DNA of 64,000 bases from Proteocatella sp041738345. Lineage in GTDB: Bacteria > Bacillota > Clostridia > Peptostreptococcales > Filifactoraceae. Position 1 is the first letter of the stretch, and each line of letters starts with the position of its first letter. Made by a program: the position numbers and the translations under genes. The DNA lies in assembly GCA_041738345.1 (NCBI GenBank), contig JBGSPX010000062.1:1-64000 (forward strand), in the 5' to 3' direction. The notes beneath the pieces are model-generated. The model searched no databases and was not told the DNA's origin. It worked only from the letters and a program-made list of their open reading frames with translations. Below are positions 54,246 through 63,414 of this stretch, piece after piece.

Positions 54246-55498
54246 TGAAGATTTATGATATATTAGTTATTGGTGCTGGACCAGCAGGGATGATGGCTGC
54301 GATTGAATCAAAAAAAACCAATGAAAATTTAAATGTTGTACTAGTAGACCGAAATAGAGAAATGGGTAAAAAGCTTCTTATAACAGGCGGTGGAAGATGT
54401 AATTTGACCAACTCTCAAGATATGGAGGTTTTTTTCAAAAACATTGTACGTAATCCTAAATTTTTATATTCAGCATTTAATAATTTTACAAACAAAGATT
54501 TAATTGAATTTTTTGAAGCTAGAGGCTTAAATTTAAAAATAGAAGGTAATAAAATTTATCCATTTGAAGATGATGCAAAAGGCGTTTTAAATATCCTAAA
54601 AAGCGAACTTAATAGTTTGAAAATAGAACAACTTTTAGGATTTGAAGTTTCTGATATAGAGCTAGAGAAAGATACTGAATCGGAACATATATTTATAAAA
54701 TCTACATCTGGGAAAGAAATATACACTAAAAAACTTATTATAGCTACAGGTGGTGTAAGCTATAAAAATACAGGTTCAGATGGAAGTTTGTTTGAGATAT
54801 TAAAAAAACTTGAGATTGATATAAAACCTGTTATGCCTACCTTAGTAAAGCTCAATTCTAATCAAGAATGGATTACCAAATCTCAAGGAATATCTTTAAA
54901 TAATACTAAATTTACAATAAATTATAAAGATAAAAAATTATCAGAGGTAGAAGGTAGTATAGTTTTCACACACAATGGAATAAGCGGACCGGCAGCTATA
55001 AATTCAAGTGCTTATATTACAGATAAAGAAATCTGCGATATAAGCATATTAATTGATTTTATTCCTGAGGTTTCAGAACAAGAGTTAAATGATATTATAA
55101 AATCAAGAGATAAGAAAAACTTAGACACTAAGCTGTCAAAATTAATACCTAAAGAATTAGTTAAAAATGTATTACTATATGAATTAGGAATAGAAAATGC
55201 GGTACTTGAAACTGAAATTCAAAATATGAAGAAGATTCAAATTAAAAATATCATAGATGCTTTTAAATGTATAAAGTTAAAATTAACAGGATATGGCGGA
55301 ATTAATGAAGCAATTGTAACTAGAGGTGGAATATCTATAAAAGAAATAAATCCTAGGAACTTAAGTTTGAAAAAATATCCTAATATATATGTTGCAGGAG
55401 AAATGATAGACGTGGATGCATTTACGGGAGGATTTAATCTCCAAATTGCATTCTCAACAGGTTACTTAGCAGGTAAATCTTCTGGCGAATCATTTTAG
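54245..55498 (+). CDS. HI0933/BaiN-like flavoprotein oxidoreductase
   Basis: 417 residues. The FAD loop GAGPAGMMAAIESKK, the motif GGGRCNLTN, ATGGVSYKNTGSDG and the C-terminal GGFNLQIAFSTGYLAG are typical of this family. BaiN is reported to act on bile acid intermediates in C. scindens, but most family members have unknown substrates and no bai genes are near. The start overlaps the ppx stop by one base. Confidence 0.85.
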   Translation: MKIYDILVIGAGPAGMMAAIESKKTNENLNVVLVDRNREMGKKLLITGGGRCNLTNSQDMEVFFKNIVRNPKFLYSAFNNFTNKDLIEFFEARGLNLKIEGNKIYPFEDDAKGVLNILKSELNSLKIEQLLGFEVSDIELEKDTESEHIFIKSTSGKEIYTKKLIIATGGVSYKNTGSDGSLFEILKKLEIDIKPVMPTLVKLNSNQEWITKSQGISLNNTKFTINYKDKKLSEVEGSIVFTHNGISGPAAINSSAYITDKEICDISILIDFIPEVSEQELNDIIKSRDKKNLDTKLSKLIPKELVKNVLLYELGIENAVLETEIQNMKKIQIKNIIDAFKCIKLKLTGYGGINEAIVTRGGISIKEINPRNLSLKKYPNIYVAGEMIDVDAFTGGFNLQIAFSTGYLAGKSSGESF

Positions 55499-55510
55499 AA
55501 AAGAGTAGTT

Positions 55511-55789
55511 ATGGATAAAAATTTTGAATTATATTTGATTTTTATTAATTTGTGCGGTTTTATTTCAATGTATTTAGATAAGAGATATGCAATAAAAAAA
55601 AGAAGACGGATAAGCGAAAAAAACTTATTTATAATAGCTTTTTTGGGAGGCGCATTAGGTTCATGGATTTCTATGTACCTTAATAATCATAAAACTTCTA
55701 AATTAAAGTTTAAGGTAGGAATGCCGATAGCTTTGGTTTTTAATTTTTTAATTGTCTCAATAGGCTTGAAGGTATTGACAAATGTATAA
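55511..55789 (+). CDS. DUF1294 small membrane protein
   Basis: 92 residues with hydrophobic segments at about 5-20, 40-58 and 69-87 and the family stretch MYLDKRYAIKKRRRISEKNLFIIAFLGGALGSWISMYL. Function unknown. Its 3' end holds the promoter for the polyamine operon. Confidence 0.85.
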   Translation: MDKNFELYLIFINLCGFISMYLDKRYAIKKRRRISEKNLFIIAFLGGALGSWISMYLNNHKTSKLKFKVGMPIALVFNFLIVSIGLKVLTNV

Positions 55790-55803
55790 AAAAAACATAA
55801 AAT
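55775..55803 (+). promoter_or_regulatory. Promoter of potABCD within the end of the DUF1294 gene
   Basis: Consensus TTGACA (55775-55780), 17 bp, TAAAAT (55798-55803). It overlaps the last five codons of the upstream gene and lies 35 bp before potA. Confidence 0.7.
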
Positions 55804-55837
55804 TATACATTAGAGAGTAAAATTACAGGAGGTAGAG

Positions 55838-56893
55838 ATGGGAAAAAATCTTATCGAACTAGTTGATATTAATAAAATATTCGAAGATGATGGCAAGCAG
55901 GTCTTGACTGATATAAATTTAGCAATAAAGGAAAAGGAGTTTGTGACCTTTTTAGGGCCATCAGGTTGTGGGAAAACAACAACCCTTAGGATTATAGGAG
56001 GATTTACCACGCATAGTTCGGGTAAGGTTTTGTTTGATGGGAGTGATATTACCGAAATACCTCCATATAAACGACAAATAAACACAGTATTCCAAAAATA
56101 TGCGTTATTTCCACACCTTAACATATATGAGAATATAGCATTTGGACTTAGAATAAAAAAGATAGATAATAAAACTATAGATAATAAAGTGAAGAAAATG
56201 CTTAAACTTGTAAACTTAGAAGGATTTGAAAATAGAGATATTCAATCACTTTCAGGTGGACAACAGCAGAGAATAGCAATTGCAAGAGCACTTGTAAACG
56301 AACCGAAAGTACTGCTTTTGGATGAACCTTTAGGTGCACTTGATTTAAAACTTAGAAAAGATATGCAATATGAACTTAAAACAATGCAACAGGAGTTAGG
56401 GATAACGTTTATATATGTTACCCATGATCAAGAAGAGGCACTTACAATGTCTGATAGAATTGTAATTATGAAAGATGGAATAATTCAGCAAATAGGTCCG
56501 CCGGAAGATATATATAATGAACCGATAAACCGTTTTGTTGCAGATTTTATTGGAGAAAGTAATATAATGAATGGCATGATGGCGGAAGATTACAAGTGTG
56601 TAATAAATAACGTTGAATTTGAGTGTGTAGATAAAGGCTTTGAAAAAAATGAATTTATAGATGTAGTTATAAGACCAGAAGATGTGCTTTTAGTAAATGA
56701 AGCTGAATCTAAAATAAAGGGAATGGTTACAGATGTGGTATTTAAAGGGGTTCATTATGAAATAATAGTAGTGGATGAATTTGATCAAAAGGAATGGATG
56801 ATACATTCAATACACAATGCAAAAGTAGATAGTAAAGTTGGACTTTATTTTGAACCAGAAGCTATTCATATAATGAGAAAGGAAGTTGGATAA
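55838..56893 (+). CDS. potA: Spermidine/putrescine ABC transporter ATP-binding protein
   Basis: 351 residues. ABC domain with Walker A GPSGCGKTT (about 40), Q-loop NTVFQ, signature LSGGQQQR, Walker B LLLDEP and H-loop THDQEEA. A C-terminal TOBE domain (about 280-350) follows. It powers polyamine import with PotB, PotC and PotD encoded downstream. Confidence 0.95.
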   Translation: MGKNLIELVDINKIFEDDGKQVLTDINLAIKEKEFVTFLGPSGCGKTTTLRIIGGFTTHSSGKVLFDGSDITEIPPYKRQINTVFQKYALFPHLNIYENIAFGLRIKKIDNKTIDNKVKKMLKLVNLEGFENRDIQSLSGGQQQRIAIARALVNEPKVLLLDEPLGALDLKLRKDMQYELKTMQQELGITFIYVTHDQEEALTMSDRIVIMKDGIIQQIGPPEDIYNEPINRFVADFIGESNIMNGMMAEDYKCVINNVEFECVDKGFEKNEFIDVVIRPEDVLLVNEAESKIKGMVTDVVFKGVHYEIIVVDEFDQKEWMIHSIHNAKVDSKVGLYFEPEAIHIMRKEVG

Positions 56894-57739
56894 TTGAAAG
56901 ATAACAAGCACTTATTAACTTCTCCATATACAGTTTGGACTGCTATATTTACGATAGTACCATTATTTATAATAGTATTTTATTCATTTGCACAAAGAGA
57001 TGCATTTGGAGATATTGTATATAAATTTACTTTAGATAATTATAAAGAATTTTTTTCGCCAATATACCTAAATGTTTTTTGGCGTTCGTTGAAATTATCA
57101 TTAATAAGTACTATAATATGCCTTATTTTAGGATATCCTATGGCATTCATTATGAGTCGTTCTAAAGGATTGAAACAAAATTTAATGGTAATGCTTTTTA
57201 TTTTGCCACTTTGGACAAATTTTTTACTAAGAACATATGCTTGGATGGGACTTTTAAGAGAACAAGGAATAATAAATGAAATTTTAATTAGGATAGGCTT
57301 TATTGACGAGCCAATTACTATGCTATATACTAGTGGAGCAGTAGTATTGGGAATGGTTTATAACTTCCTTCCATTTATGGTTCTACCTATATTTTCTGTA
57401 TTATCTAAAATGGATAAAAGTCTTGTGGAGGCTGCAAGAGATTTAGGCGCTAATGAATTTAATGTATTTTCTAAAATTATATTTCCACTTAGCTTCCCAG
57501 GGGTTGCAACGGGCATAGTTATGGTATTTATGCCAGCGGTGTCAACTTTTGTAATCTCAGATTTACTTGGAGGTGGACAGACAATACTGCTTGGAAACTT
57601 GATTCAGAATCAGTTTATGGCAGCTAGAAATTGGCAGTTTGGTTCATCTGTTTCTGTTATAATGATGATATTTCTTATTTTATCTATGGGATATTTTGCA
57701 AAACACAGCTCCAAAGATGGAGGTGGCAAGTTATGGTAA
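56894..57739 (+). CDS. potB: Polyamine ABC transporter permease PotB
   Basis: 281 residues from a TTG start one base after the potA stop; AGGAAG lies upstream. About six transmembrane helices and the EAA loop VEAARDLGANEFNVFSKIIFPLSFPG mark a type I permease. It forms the channel with PotC. Confidence 0.93.
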   Translation: MKDNKHLLTSPYTVWTAIFTIVPLFIIVFYSFAQRDAFGDIVYKFTLDNYKEFFSPIYLNVFWRSLKLSLISTIICLILGYPMAFIMSRSKGLKQNLMVMLFILPLWTNFLLRTYAWMGLLREQGIINEILIRIGFIDEPITMLYTSGAVVLGMVYNFLPFMVLPIFSVLSKMDKSLVEAARDLGANEFNVFSKIIFPLSFPGVATGIVMVFMPAVSTFVISDLLGGGQTILLGNLIQNQFMAARNWQFGSSVSVIMMIFLILSMGYFAKHSSKDGGGKLW

Positions 57740-58560
57740 AAATGAAATCGGCAGTCGCCAATATATATAGCTTGTTAATATATGCATTTTTATATATTCC
57801 TATAGTAGTGCTAATTATATTTTCATTTAATGATTCAAAATACAGAGGCAATTGGAGCGGATTCACATTTAGATGGTATCAGGAACTATTTGCGGATCCA
57901 GATATTATGGGAGCGCTTTACACTACTTTTATAGTAGCTATAATATCATCTGTAGTGGCTACTGTCATTGGAACGTTAACTGCAGTAGGTATTCATAGTT
58001 TAAAGCCAAGATACAAAAAGTTTTTTATAAACTTAAGTTATATTCCTATGATTAGTCCAGATATAGTTATTGGTATTTCTTTACTTACACTATTTGTACT
58101 TTTAAAGCTTAATTTAGGGTATATAACCTTAATATTAGCACATATTACTTTTAATATTCCATATGTTATTTTTGCCGTATTACCTAAATTGCAGCAGCTA
58201 GACCCACATTTAGAAGAGGCGGCACTTGATTTAGGAGCAACTCCTTTTCAAGCATTTTTTAAGGTTATTTTGCCAGAAATAATACCAGGAATTTTAACAG
58301 GGGCATTAATGGCATTTACACTTTCTTTAGACGATTTTATGGTTAGTTTCTTTACTACAGGTTCTGGAGTAGCTACACTTTCCATAAAAATATATTCTAT
58401 GACCAAAAGAGGTGTAAGCCCAACTATAAATGCACTTTCAAGTATAATGTTCATAGTATTACTGACCATAATGTGTATTGTTCAAATTAGACAAAATAGA
58501 GAGCCTAAGCATAGGTATGTGAAAGTTGATACTGAACCAAAATTAAATGAAATTGTTTAA
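57733..58560 (+). CDS. potC: Polyamine ABC transporter permease PotC
   Basis: 275 residues from the ATG at 57733, with GGAGG 9 bases upstream, overlapping potB by 7 bp. Six hydrophobic helices and the EAA loop EEAALDLGATPFQAFFKVILPEIIPG are seen. A longer in-frame start lies deep inside potB and has no ribosome site. Confidence 0.94.
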   Translation: MVKMKSAVANIYSLLIYAFLYIPIVVLIIFSFNDSKYRGNWSGFTFRWYQELFADPDIMGALYTTFIVAIISSVVATVIGTLTAVGIHSLKPRYKKFFINLSYIPMISPDIVIGISLLTLFVLLKLNLGYITLILAHITFNIPYVIFAVLPKLQQLDPHLEEAALDLGATPFQAFFKVILPEIIPGILTGALMAFTLSLDDFMVSFFTTGSGVATLSIKIYSMTKRGVSPTINALSSIMFIVLLTIMCIVQIRQNREPKHRYVKVDTEPKLNEIV

Positions 58561-58582
58561 AAATAAGGAGGAGTTAAAAAAA

Positions 58583-59626
58583 TTGAAAAGAATACTATTG
58601 GCACTTACTCTAATAGTAAGTATGGTGTTTTCCCTTGTGGGCTGTGGTGGTAGTTCAAGCTCAAAAGAGGTTTTAAATGTTTATAATTGGGGAGACTATA
58701 TCGACAAGCAGGTATTGAGAGATTTTGAAAAAGAATTTGATGTAAAAGTTAATTATGAAGAATATGCTACAAATGAAGAAATGCTTGCGAAAATACAAGC
58801 GGGTGGAACTGCATACGATGTAATTTTTCCATCAGAATATATGGTAGAATATATGACATCGAAAGACTTGCTTTATGATCTTAATTATGAAAATCTAGAT
58901 AATTTTAAAAACATTGATGAAAGATTTACCAATCTAGCTTATGACGCTAATAGTAAACATTCAGTACCTTACCTTTGGGGAACAATGGGGATTGTTTACA
59001 ATAAAAATATGGTAACAGAACCAGTAGATTCTTGGAAAATATTATGGGATGAAAAGTATGCAGGTAAAATCCTTATGCTTGATTCTTCTAGAGATACTAT
59101 AGGAATAACTCTAAAAATGTTAGGATATTCTTTAAATACCAAAAATATGCAAGAACTTAATGCTGCAAAAGAAGCACTTATAGCTCAAAAACCATTAGTT
59201 AGAGCTTATGAAGTAGACACATACAAAGAACAGATGATAGCAGAAGAAGGCGCTATGGCTCTATGTTGGTCTGGTGATGCAATGCTTCTTGCAGCAGAAA
59301 ATGAAAATCTAGCTTATGCAGTGCCAAAAGAGGGCACAAATCTTTGGTTTGATGCTATGGCAGTTCCAAAAACATCAGAAAACAAGGAATTGGCAGAGAA
59401 GTTTATAAACTATATGATGAGACCAGAAGTTGCAGCTAAAAATAGTGAATATATAAAATTTGCATCTCCAAATAAAGCCGCTTTAGAATTCCTTCCAGAA
59501 GAAGAAGCCACTAATGAATATCTTTATCCATCGGGAGATATTACTGCACTAGGCGAAGTGTTTTTAGATTTAGGAGAATTTACTACAGAATACGATAAAG
59601 TTTGGACAGAAATAAAATCTTCGTAA
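58583..59626 (+). CDS. potD: Polyamine-binding lipoprotein PotD
   Basis: 347 residues from TTG 58583, which follows AAGGAGGAG at 58564-58572. An ATG at 58547 sits inside potC with no site. The signal ends in LVGC, with lipidated Cys at 21. The mature part matches PotD/PotF: VLNVYNWGDYID, then DVIFPSEYMVEYM and GTMGIVYNKN. It delivers spermidine or putrescine to PotBC. Confidence 0.94.
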   Translation: MKRILLALTLIVSMVFSLVGCGGSSSSKEVLNVYNWGDYIDKQVLRDFEKEFDVKVNYEEYATNEEMLAKIQAGGTAYDVIFPSEYMVEYMTSKDLLYDLNYENLDNFKNIDERFTNLAYDANSKHSVPYLWGTMGIVYNKNMVTEPVDSWKILWDEKYAGKILMLDSSRDTIGITLKMLGYSLNTKNMQELNAAKEALIAQKPLVRAYEVDTYKEQMIAEEGAMALCWSGDAMLLAAENENLAYAVPKEGTNLWFDAMAVPKTSENKELAEKFINYMMRPEVAAKNSEYIKFASPNKAALEFLPEEEATNEYLYPSGDITALGEVFLDLGEFTTEYDKVWTEIKSS

Positions 59627-59633
59627 TATAAGT

Positions 59634-59667
59634 AAAAGATGATTGTGATTTGCAATCATCTTTTTTT
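59634..59667 (+). terminator. Terminator after potD
   Basis: A stem of GATGATTG with CAATCATC, extended by A-T pairs, followed by seven T residues. It ends the polyamine operon just before cobD. Confidence 0.85.
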
Positions 59668-59697
59668 GAAAATTTTATTAAAGAAGGGAATAAATAA

Positions 59698-60759
59698 ATG
59701 ACACAGATAAAGCATGGGGCAGATACAAATGAAATAAAAATAAAATATAATATTGATAATTTAGTTGATTATAGTTCGAATGTAAATATATTTTCACCAG
59801 AACAAGTTGAAGAAATAATTTCGAAAATAACTTCAAAAGATTTAAATTATTATTTGGATATAAATTACATAGAATTAAGAAGAAAAATAGGGAATAGATA
59901 TAATTTAAAAGCAGAGAATGTAATAGTAGGTAATGGTTCTACTGAAATAATGTTTCTTATTATGAAGCTAGAATATGTAAAAAATGTGGGGATAATAAAT
60001 CCTACTTTTGGAGAATATGAAAGAGCAGCAAGTTTAGCGGGAAAAAACGTGGTGGATTTTTTTTATGAAGATGATTTCACAATAAATCTAAAAAACATAG
60101 AAAGAGATATCGATAAAATTGATATTTTAGTGGTGTGTAATCCGAATAATCCATCTGGAAATTTAAATAATGTAGAAGAGCTTATTTTACTTTGTAAAAA
60201 ACATAATAAGCTACTTATGATAGATGAAACTTTTATAGAATTTACTGGAGAAGAACAAAAGTATACAGCCTTAAACTATCTTGAAATGTATGAAAACATC
60301 ATTATAATAAGAGCGGTTACAAAATTCTATGCACTTACTAGTGTAAGGCTGGGGTATGCATTTTCGACTTCTAAAATAATAAACGATATGTGGGCTATAA
60401 AAGAGCCTTGGACAATAAATATATTTGCAGAAAAATTAGCAGATGTTATATATGATCTAAAATTTTTGGAAAAAAGCCAGTGTTATTATAAAAATGAAAT
60501 TATAAGGTTTTCAAATGAATTATCGAAAATTGAAGGAATACGTATATATCCTACCGATACTAATTTTATGCTTATAAAGCTTAATTTTGGGAAAACTTCA
60601 TCTGAGCTTAAAGAAATTATGGTGAAAAAATATGGAATTTTAATAAGAGATTGTAGTAATTTCAAAGGACTTAATGATTCTTTTATAAGAATAAATATAA
60701 AAGATAGTGTAAATAATGATAATTTTTTGAAATGCTTTAAAGATGTAATTTGTAATTAG
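59698..60759 (+). CDS. cobD: Threonine-phosphate decarboxylase-like aminotransferase (CobD)
   Basis: 353 residues of PLP fold-type I. It starts MTQIKHGADTNEIKIKYN (CobD/HisC style), then VVCNPNNPSGNL and the PLP lysine in RAVTKFYALTSVRLGYAF (about 217). CobD makes (R)-1-amino-2-propanol phosphate for the cobamide nucleotide loop. HisC is a close relative, but the direct pairing with cobQ settles the assignment. It follows the potD terminator by about 30 bp, and AAGGGA precedes the ATG. Confidence 0.87.
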   Translation: MTQIKHGADTNEIKIKYNIDNLVDYSSNVNIFSPEQVEEIISKITSKDLNYYLDINYIELRRKIGNRYNLKAENVIVGNGSTEIMFLIMKLEYVKNVGIINPTFGEYERAASLAGKNVVDFFYEDDFTINLKNIERDIDKIDILVVCNPNNPSGNLNNVEELILLCKKHNKLLMIDETFIEFTGEEQKYTALNYLEMYENIIIIRAVTKFYALTSVRLGYAFSTSKIINDMWAIKEPWTINIFAEKLADVIYDLKFLEKSQCYYKNEIIRFSNELSKIEGIRIYPTDTNFMLIKLNFGKTSSELKEIMVKKYGILIRDCSNFKGLNDSFIRINIKDSVNNDNFLKCFKDVICN

Positions 60760-60768
60760 GAGTGTAAT

Positions 60769-62292
60769 ATGGCTAAAAAAATAATGATACAAGGAACTTC
60801 TTCTGGAGCTGGAAAAAGCATAGTGTGTACTGCACTTTGTAAAATATTCACAGAAGATGGAAATAAGGTAGTGCCATTTAAATCGCAAAACATGGCACTT
60901 AATTCATTTGTTACAGAAAATGGATTGGAGATGGGACGGGCACAGGTTGTTCAAGCAGAGGCTTGTAATAAAAAACCTCAAGTAGAAATGAATCCTTTAC
61001 TTTTAAAACCCGCAGGAAATAACGTATCCCAGATTATATTAATGGGCAAAATTTATGATAATTTAGATAGCTTTTCTTTTAAAAAAATAAAAGCTGATTT
61101 AAAGCCAGTCATAATGCAAGCGTATAGAAGTTTAGAAAAAGAAAATGATATAGTTGTAATTGAGGGGGCGGGAAGTCCGGCTGAAATAAATATAAATGAA
61201 GATGATATCGCTAATATGGGAACTGCAAAAATGGTAGATGCTCCTGTAATACTGGTTGCAGATATAGATAGGGGCGGTGTTTTCGCATCAATCTATGGAA
61301 CTATTATGTTACTTGAAGAGGAAGAAAGAGCACGCATTAAAGGCATAGTAATAAATAAATTTAGAGGGAAATTAGAACTTTTGCAAGATGGTATAGATAA
61401 AATTGAAGCCTTGACCGGAAAGCCTGTGCTTGGTGTTATTCCATATATAAATATAAATTTAGAAGATGAAGACTCACTAACTGAAAAATATAATGATCTA
61501 ATAAGTGAAGAGAGTACAGTAAATATAGAAATTGTAAGGTTACCGCATATTTCAAATGCTACAGATTTTGAAATATTAAGGCATATAGACAAGGTGAATA
61601 TAAGATATGTTAATCTAGATGAAGGCTTTAAAAATCCAGATCTTATTATAATACCTGGGACTAAAAATACAATTGAAGATTTACTTGAATTAAAAAAAGG
61701 GAAATTGCATAAGCAGATATACGAATTAAATAGAAAGCGAAATGTACCAGTTGTAGGAATTTGTGGAGGATATCAAATGCTTGGTAAAATCATAAAAGAT
61801 CCTCTTGGCGTAGAAACCTCTATAGAAGAAATATCGGGATTAGGGCTCCTTTCTCACGAAACTATATTTGAAGCAGAAAAAGTTACAATGCAAACTAGTG
61901 TGGAAGTTAAAGCGCAGTTTAGGAGAAATAGTATATTTGCTGGAATTGAAAATATGCAGCTAAAAGGATATGAACTTCATTGTGGAATTACAAATTTAGA
62001 TTTAGAAAAAGACACAGTTTTCGCAAAGTCAATATCATTAGGAGAAGTTGAAAAAATAGACGGTGCAATAAATTTAGAACAAAATGTATTAGGAACGTAT
62101 CTACATGGTATTTTTGATAATGAAGAATTTACTAAAACTATCATTACGAATATAAAACTACAAAAAGGAATTAATGTTGTAGAAGACGCTGACTTTAATT
62201 ATGAAAAATTCAAAAAATTAGAATATGATAAATTAGAAAAACATTTTAGAAAACATTTAGATATGAATAAAATTTATAATATACTCTATTAA
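60769..62292 (+). CDS. cobQ: Cobyric acid synthase
   Basis: 507 residues. The N-terminal P-loop is IQGTSSGAGKS, then FKSQNMALNSF and GRAQVVQAEAC. The C-terminal glutaminase contains VVGICGGYQMLG (nucleophile Cys) and YLHGIFDN. It amidates adenosylcobyrinic acid a,c-diamide at four positions. Ten bp after cobD, it forms a late cobamide cluster. Other cobamide genes are not in the window. Confidence 0.95.
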   Translation: MAKKIMIQGTSSGAGKSIVCTALCKIFTEDGNKVVPFKSQNMALNSFVTENGLEMGRAQVVQAEACNKKPQVEMNPLLLKPAGNNVSQIILMGKIYDNLDSFSFKKIKADLKPVIMQAYRSLEKENDIVVIEGAGSPAEININEDDIANMGTAKMVDAPVILVADIDRGGVFASIYGTIMLLEEEERARIKGIVINKFRGKLELLQDGIDKIEALTGKPVLGVIPYININLEDEDSLTEKYNDLISEESTVNIEIVRLPHISNATDFEILRHIDKVNIRYVNLDEGFKNPDLIIIPGTKNTIEDLLELKKGKLHKQIYELNRKRNVPVVGICGGYQMLGKIIKDPLGVETSIEEISGLGLLSHETIFEAEKVTMQTSVEVKAQFRRNSIFAGIENMQLKGYELHCGITNLDLEKDTVFAKSISLGEVEKIDGAINLEQNVLGTYLHGIFDNEEFTKTIITNIKLQKGINVVEDADFNYEKFKKLEYDKLEKHFRKHLDMNKIYNILY

Positions 62293-62297
62293 TAAGG

Positions 62298-62343
62298 AAT
62301 AGCCTACTTCGAATTTAAAAAACTGAAGTAGGCTATTTTTTTT
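62298..62343. terminator. Bidirectional terminator between cobQ and hemolysin III gene
   Basis: A 13-bp perfect stem (62298-62310 with 62325-62337) and a T-run to 62343. The stem is strong in both directions. Confidence 0.85.
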
Positions 62344-62349
62344 ATAAAT

Positions 62350-62994
62350 TTATAATATATACAAGTATACGGTGCAAAACTGAAGGGCAGTTCCAATTAA
62401 TACTAAAAAGTGAAATACATCATGAAAGTTTAAATATTTAAAATTAGGTTTTTTTACTATGTAAAAAATACCACCAATAGTATAACTTACACCGCCAAGA
62501 GCTAATAAGATTAATCCTGGAAGGGGTAAAATTTCAATAATATCCTTGAAAAAGAATACAATCATCCATCCTAGAACTATGTAAAATATAGTTCCTATGA
62601 ATCTTGGAATATTAAAAAAACAAAGTTTTATGACTATACCTGTCATAGCTAAACCCCATATAAGAAAAAATAACTTAAATCCAAAACTTTGATTTTTTAT
62701 AGCAAGACAAAATGGAGTATAAGAGCCTGCTATTAAAACATAAATCATAGCATGGTCTAATTTTCTAAAAAATATAAGTTTATCTTTTGATATTGTTAAA
62801 CTGTGATATACTCCGCTTGAACAATATAGCATAAACATAGAAATTGTAAATATTAGGCCAGAAATTAGATTTAAATTATAAAAGCTTAAATTGAATTTTT
62901 GATTAAAAACTACCATAAATATGGCCACTAAAGATAATAATGCTCCAATATAATGACTTATGGCGCTGACGGGGTCCCTTAATTTTATGTTCAT
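62350..62994 (-). CDS. Hemolysin III/PAQR family membrane protein
   Basis: 214 residues with seven predicted transmembrane helices. DPVSAISHYIGA, SGVYHSLT, the RKLDHAMIY motif and the C-terminal HDVFHFLVL hold the conserved Asp and His residues that bind zinc in this family. Despite the name, most bacterial members have no proven haemolytic activity; lipid or membrane-fluidity roles are more likely. AGGAGG precedes the start. It points away from the lysine operon. Confidence 0.87.
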   Translation of the reverse strand: MNIKLRDPVSAISHYIGALLSLVAIFMVVFNQKFNLSFYNLNLISGLIFTISMFMLYCSSGVYHSLTISKDKLIFFRKLDHAMIYVLIAGSYTPFCLAIKNQSFGFKLFFLIWGLAMTGIVIKLCFFNIPRFIGTIFYIVLGWMIVFFFKDIIEILPLPGLILLALGGVSYTIGGIFYIVKKPNFKYLNFHDVFHFLVLIGTALQFCTVYLYIL

Positions 62995-63129
62995 AATATT
63001 CCTCCTGTACTAAAATTGCATATGGTATTGAAAACTATGTGATATAATTTATATTAACACATTGAATAATCCTTGTAAATAATAATTTTATATAAATTTT
63101 TTGAAAAAATATTTTTTTTATTTCAAGGA

Positions 63130-63157
63130 TTGACAAAATAATAATTAGTGGTATAAT
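63130..63157 (+). promoter_or_regulatory. Strong promoter of the lysine fermentation operon
   Basis: TTGACA (63130-63135), 16 bp, TATAAT (63152-63157), with TGG before the -10. Transcription should begin at about 63164, right at the first base of the riboswitch P1 helix. Confidence 0.85.
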
Positions 63158-63165
63158 TTGAGTAT

Positions 63166-63348
63166 ACATAAATAGAGGTGCGGTTGAATAGGTAGGTATA
63201 AGATGTTAAAGCTGGGGGGCTGATGCTTATATTGAAGGTGCCAACTGCCGAAGGTATTACATGATTATCACCCAACATTGTAATATCTGGTATGTAAACT
63301 ATAGTTTGCTACTGTCATGGATAAGTTTCTATGGAGTGCTGTTTATGT
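63166..63348 (+). ncRNA. Lysine riboswitch aptamer, predicted ON switch
   Basis: The core elements of the L-box occur in order: ATAGAGGTGCG (63172-63182), the GGTAGGTATAAG turn region (63191-63202), GGCTGATG, GAAGGTG, GCCGAAGG (63247-63254), ATCTGG, ACTGTCATGG (63311-63320) and ATGGAGTGCTG. Helix P1 is formed by 63166-63175 with 63339-63348, ten pairs. The 3' strand of P1 is also part of the terminator stem below, so ligand-stabilised P1 would prevent termination. Confidence 0.93.
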
Positions 63349-63378
63349 CACGTTTGTGGCATATACTGCGCTTTTTTT
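63336..63378 (+). terminator. Riboswitch-controlled terminator before kal
   Basis: The arms 63336-63351 and 63356-63371 pair over 16 positions with two mismatches and two G-U pairs, closed by GTTT, and seven T follow (63372-63378). The whole P1 3' strand (63339-63348) lies inside the 5' arm. P1 and this hairpin are mutually exclusive. Confidence 0.85.
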
Positions 63379-63414
63379 GCGTGCCGTGCCAAATTAAATA
63401 AGGAGGAATTCAAA

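Noticed and set aside
58547..58582. ATG start for potD inside potC
   Set aside because: No ribosome site, and it would add 12 charged residues before a proper lipoprotein signal; the TTG with AAGGAGGAG fits better.
59627..59697. Cobalamin riboswitch before cobD
   Set aside because: The gap is only 71 bases, mostly a terminator, and lacks the B12-box GCCACTG-type core.
63331..63414. Upstream ATG start for kal
   Set aside because: It would translate the riboswitch P1 3' strand and terminator and has no ribosome site; the TTG at 63415 has AGGAGG at the right distance.
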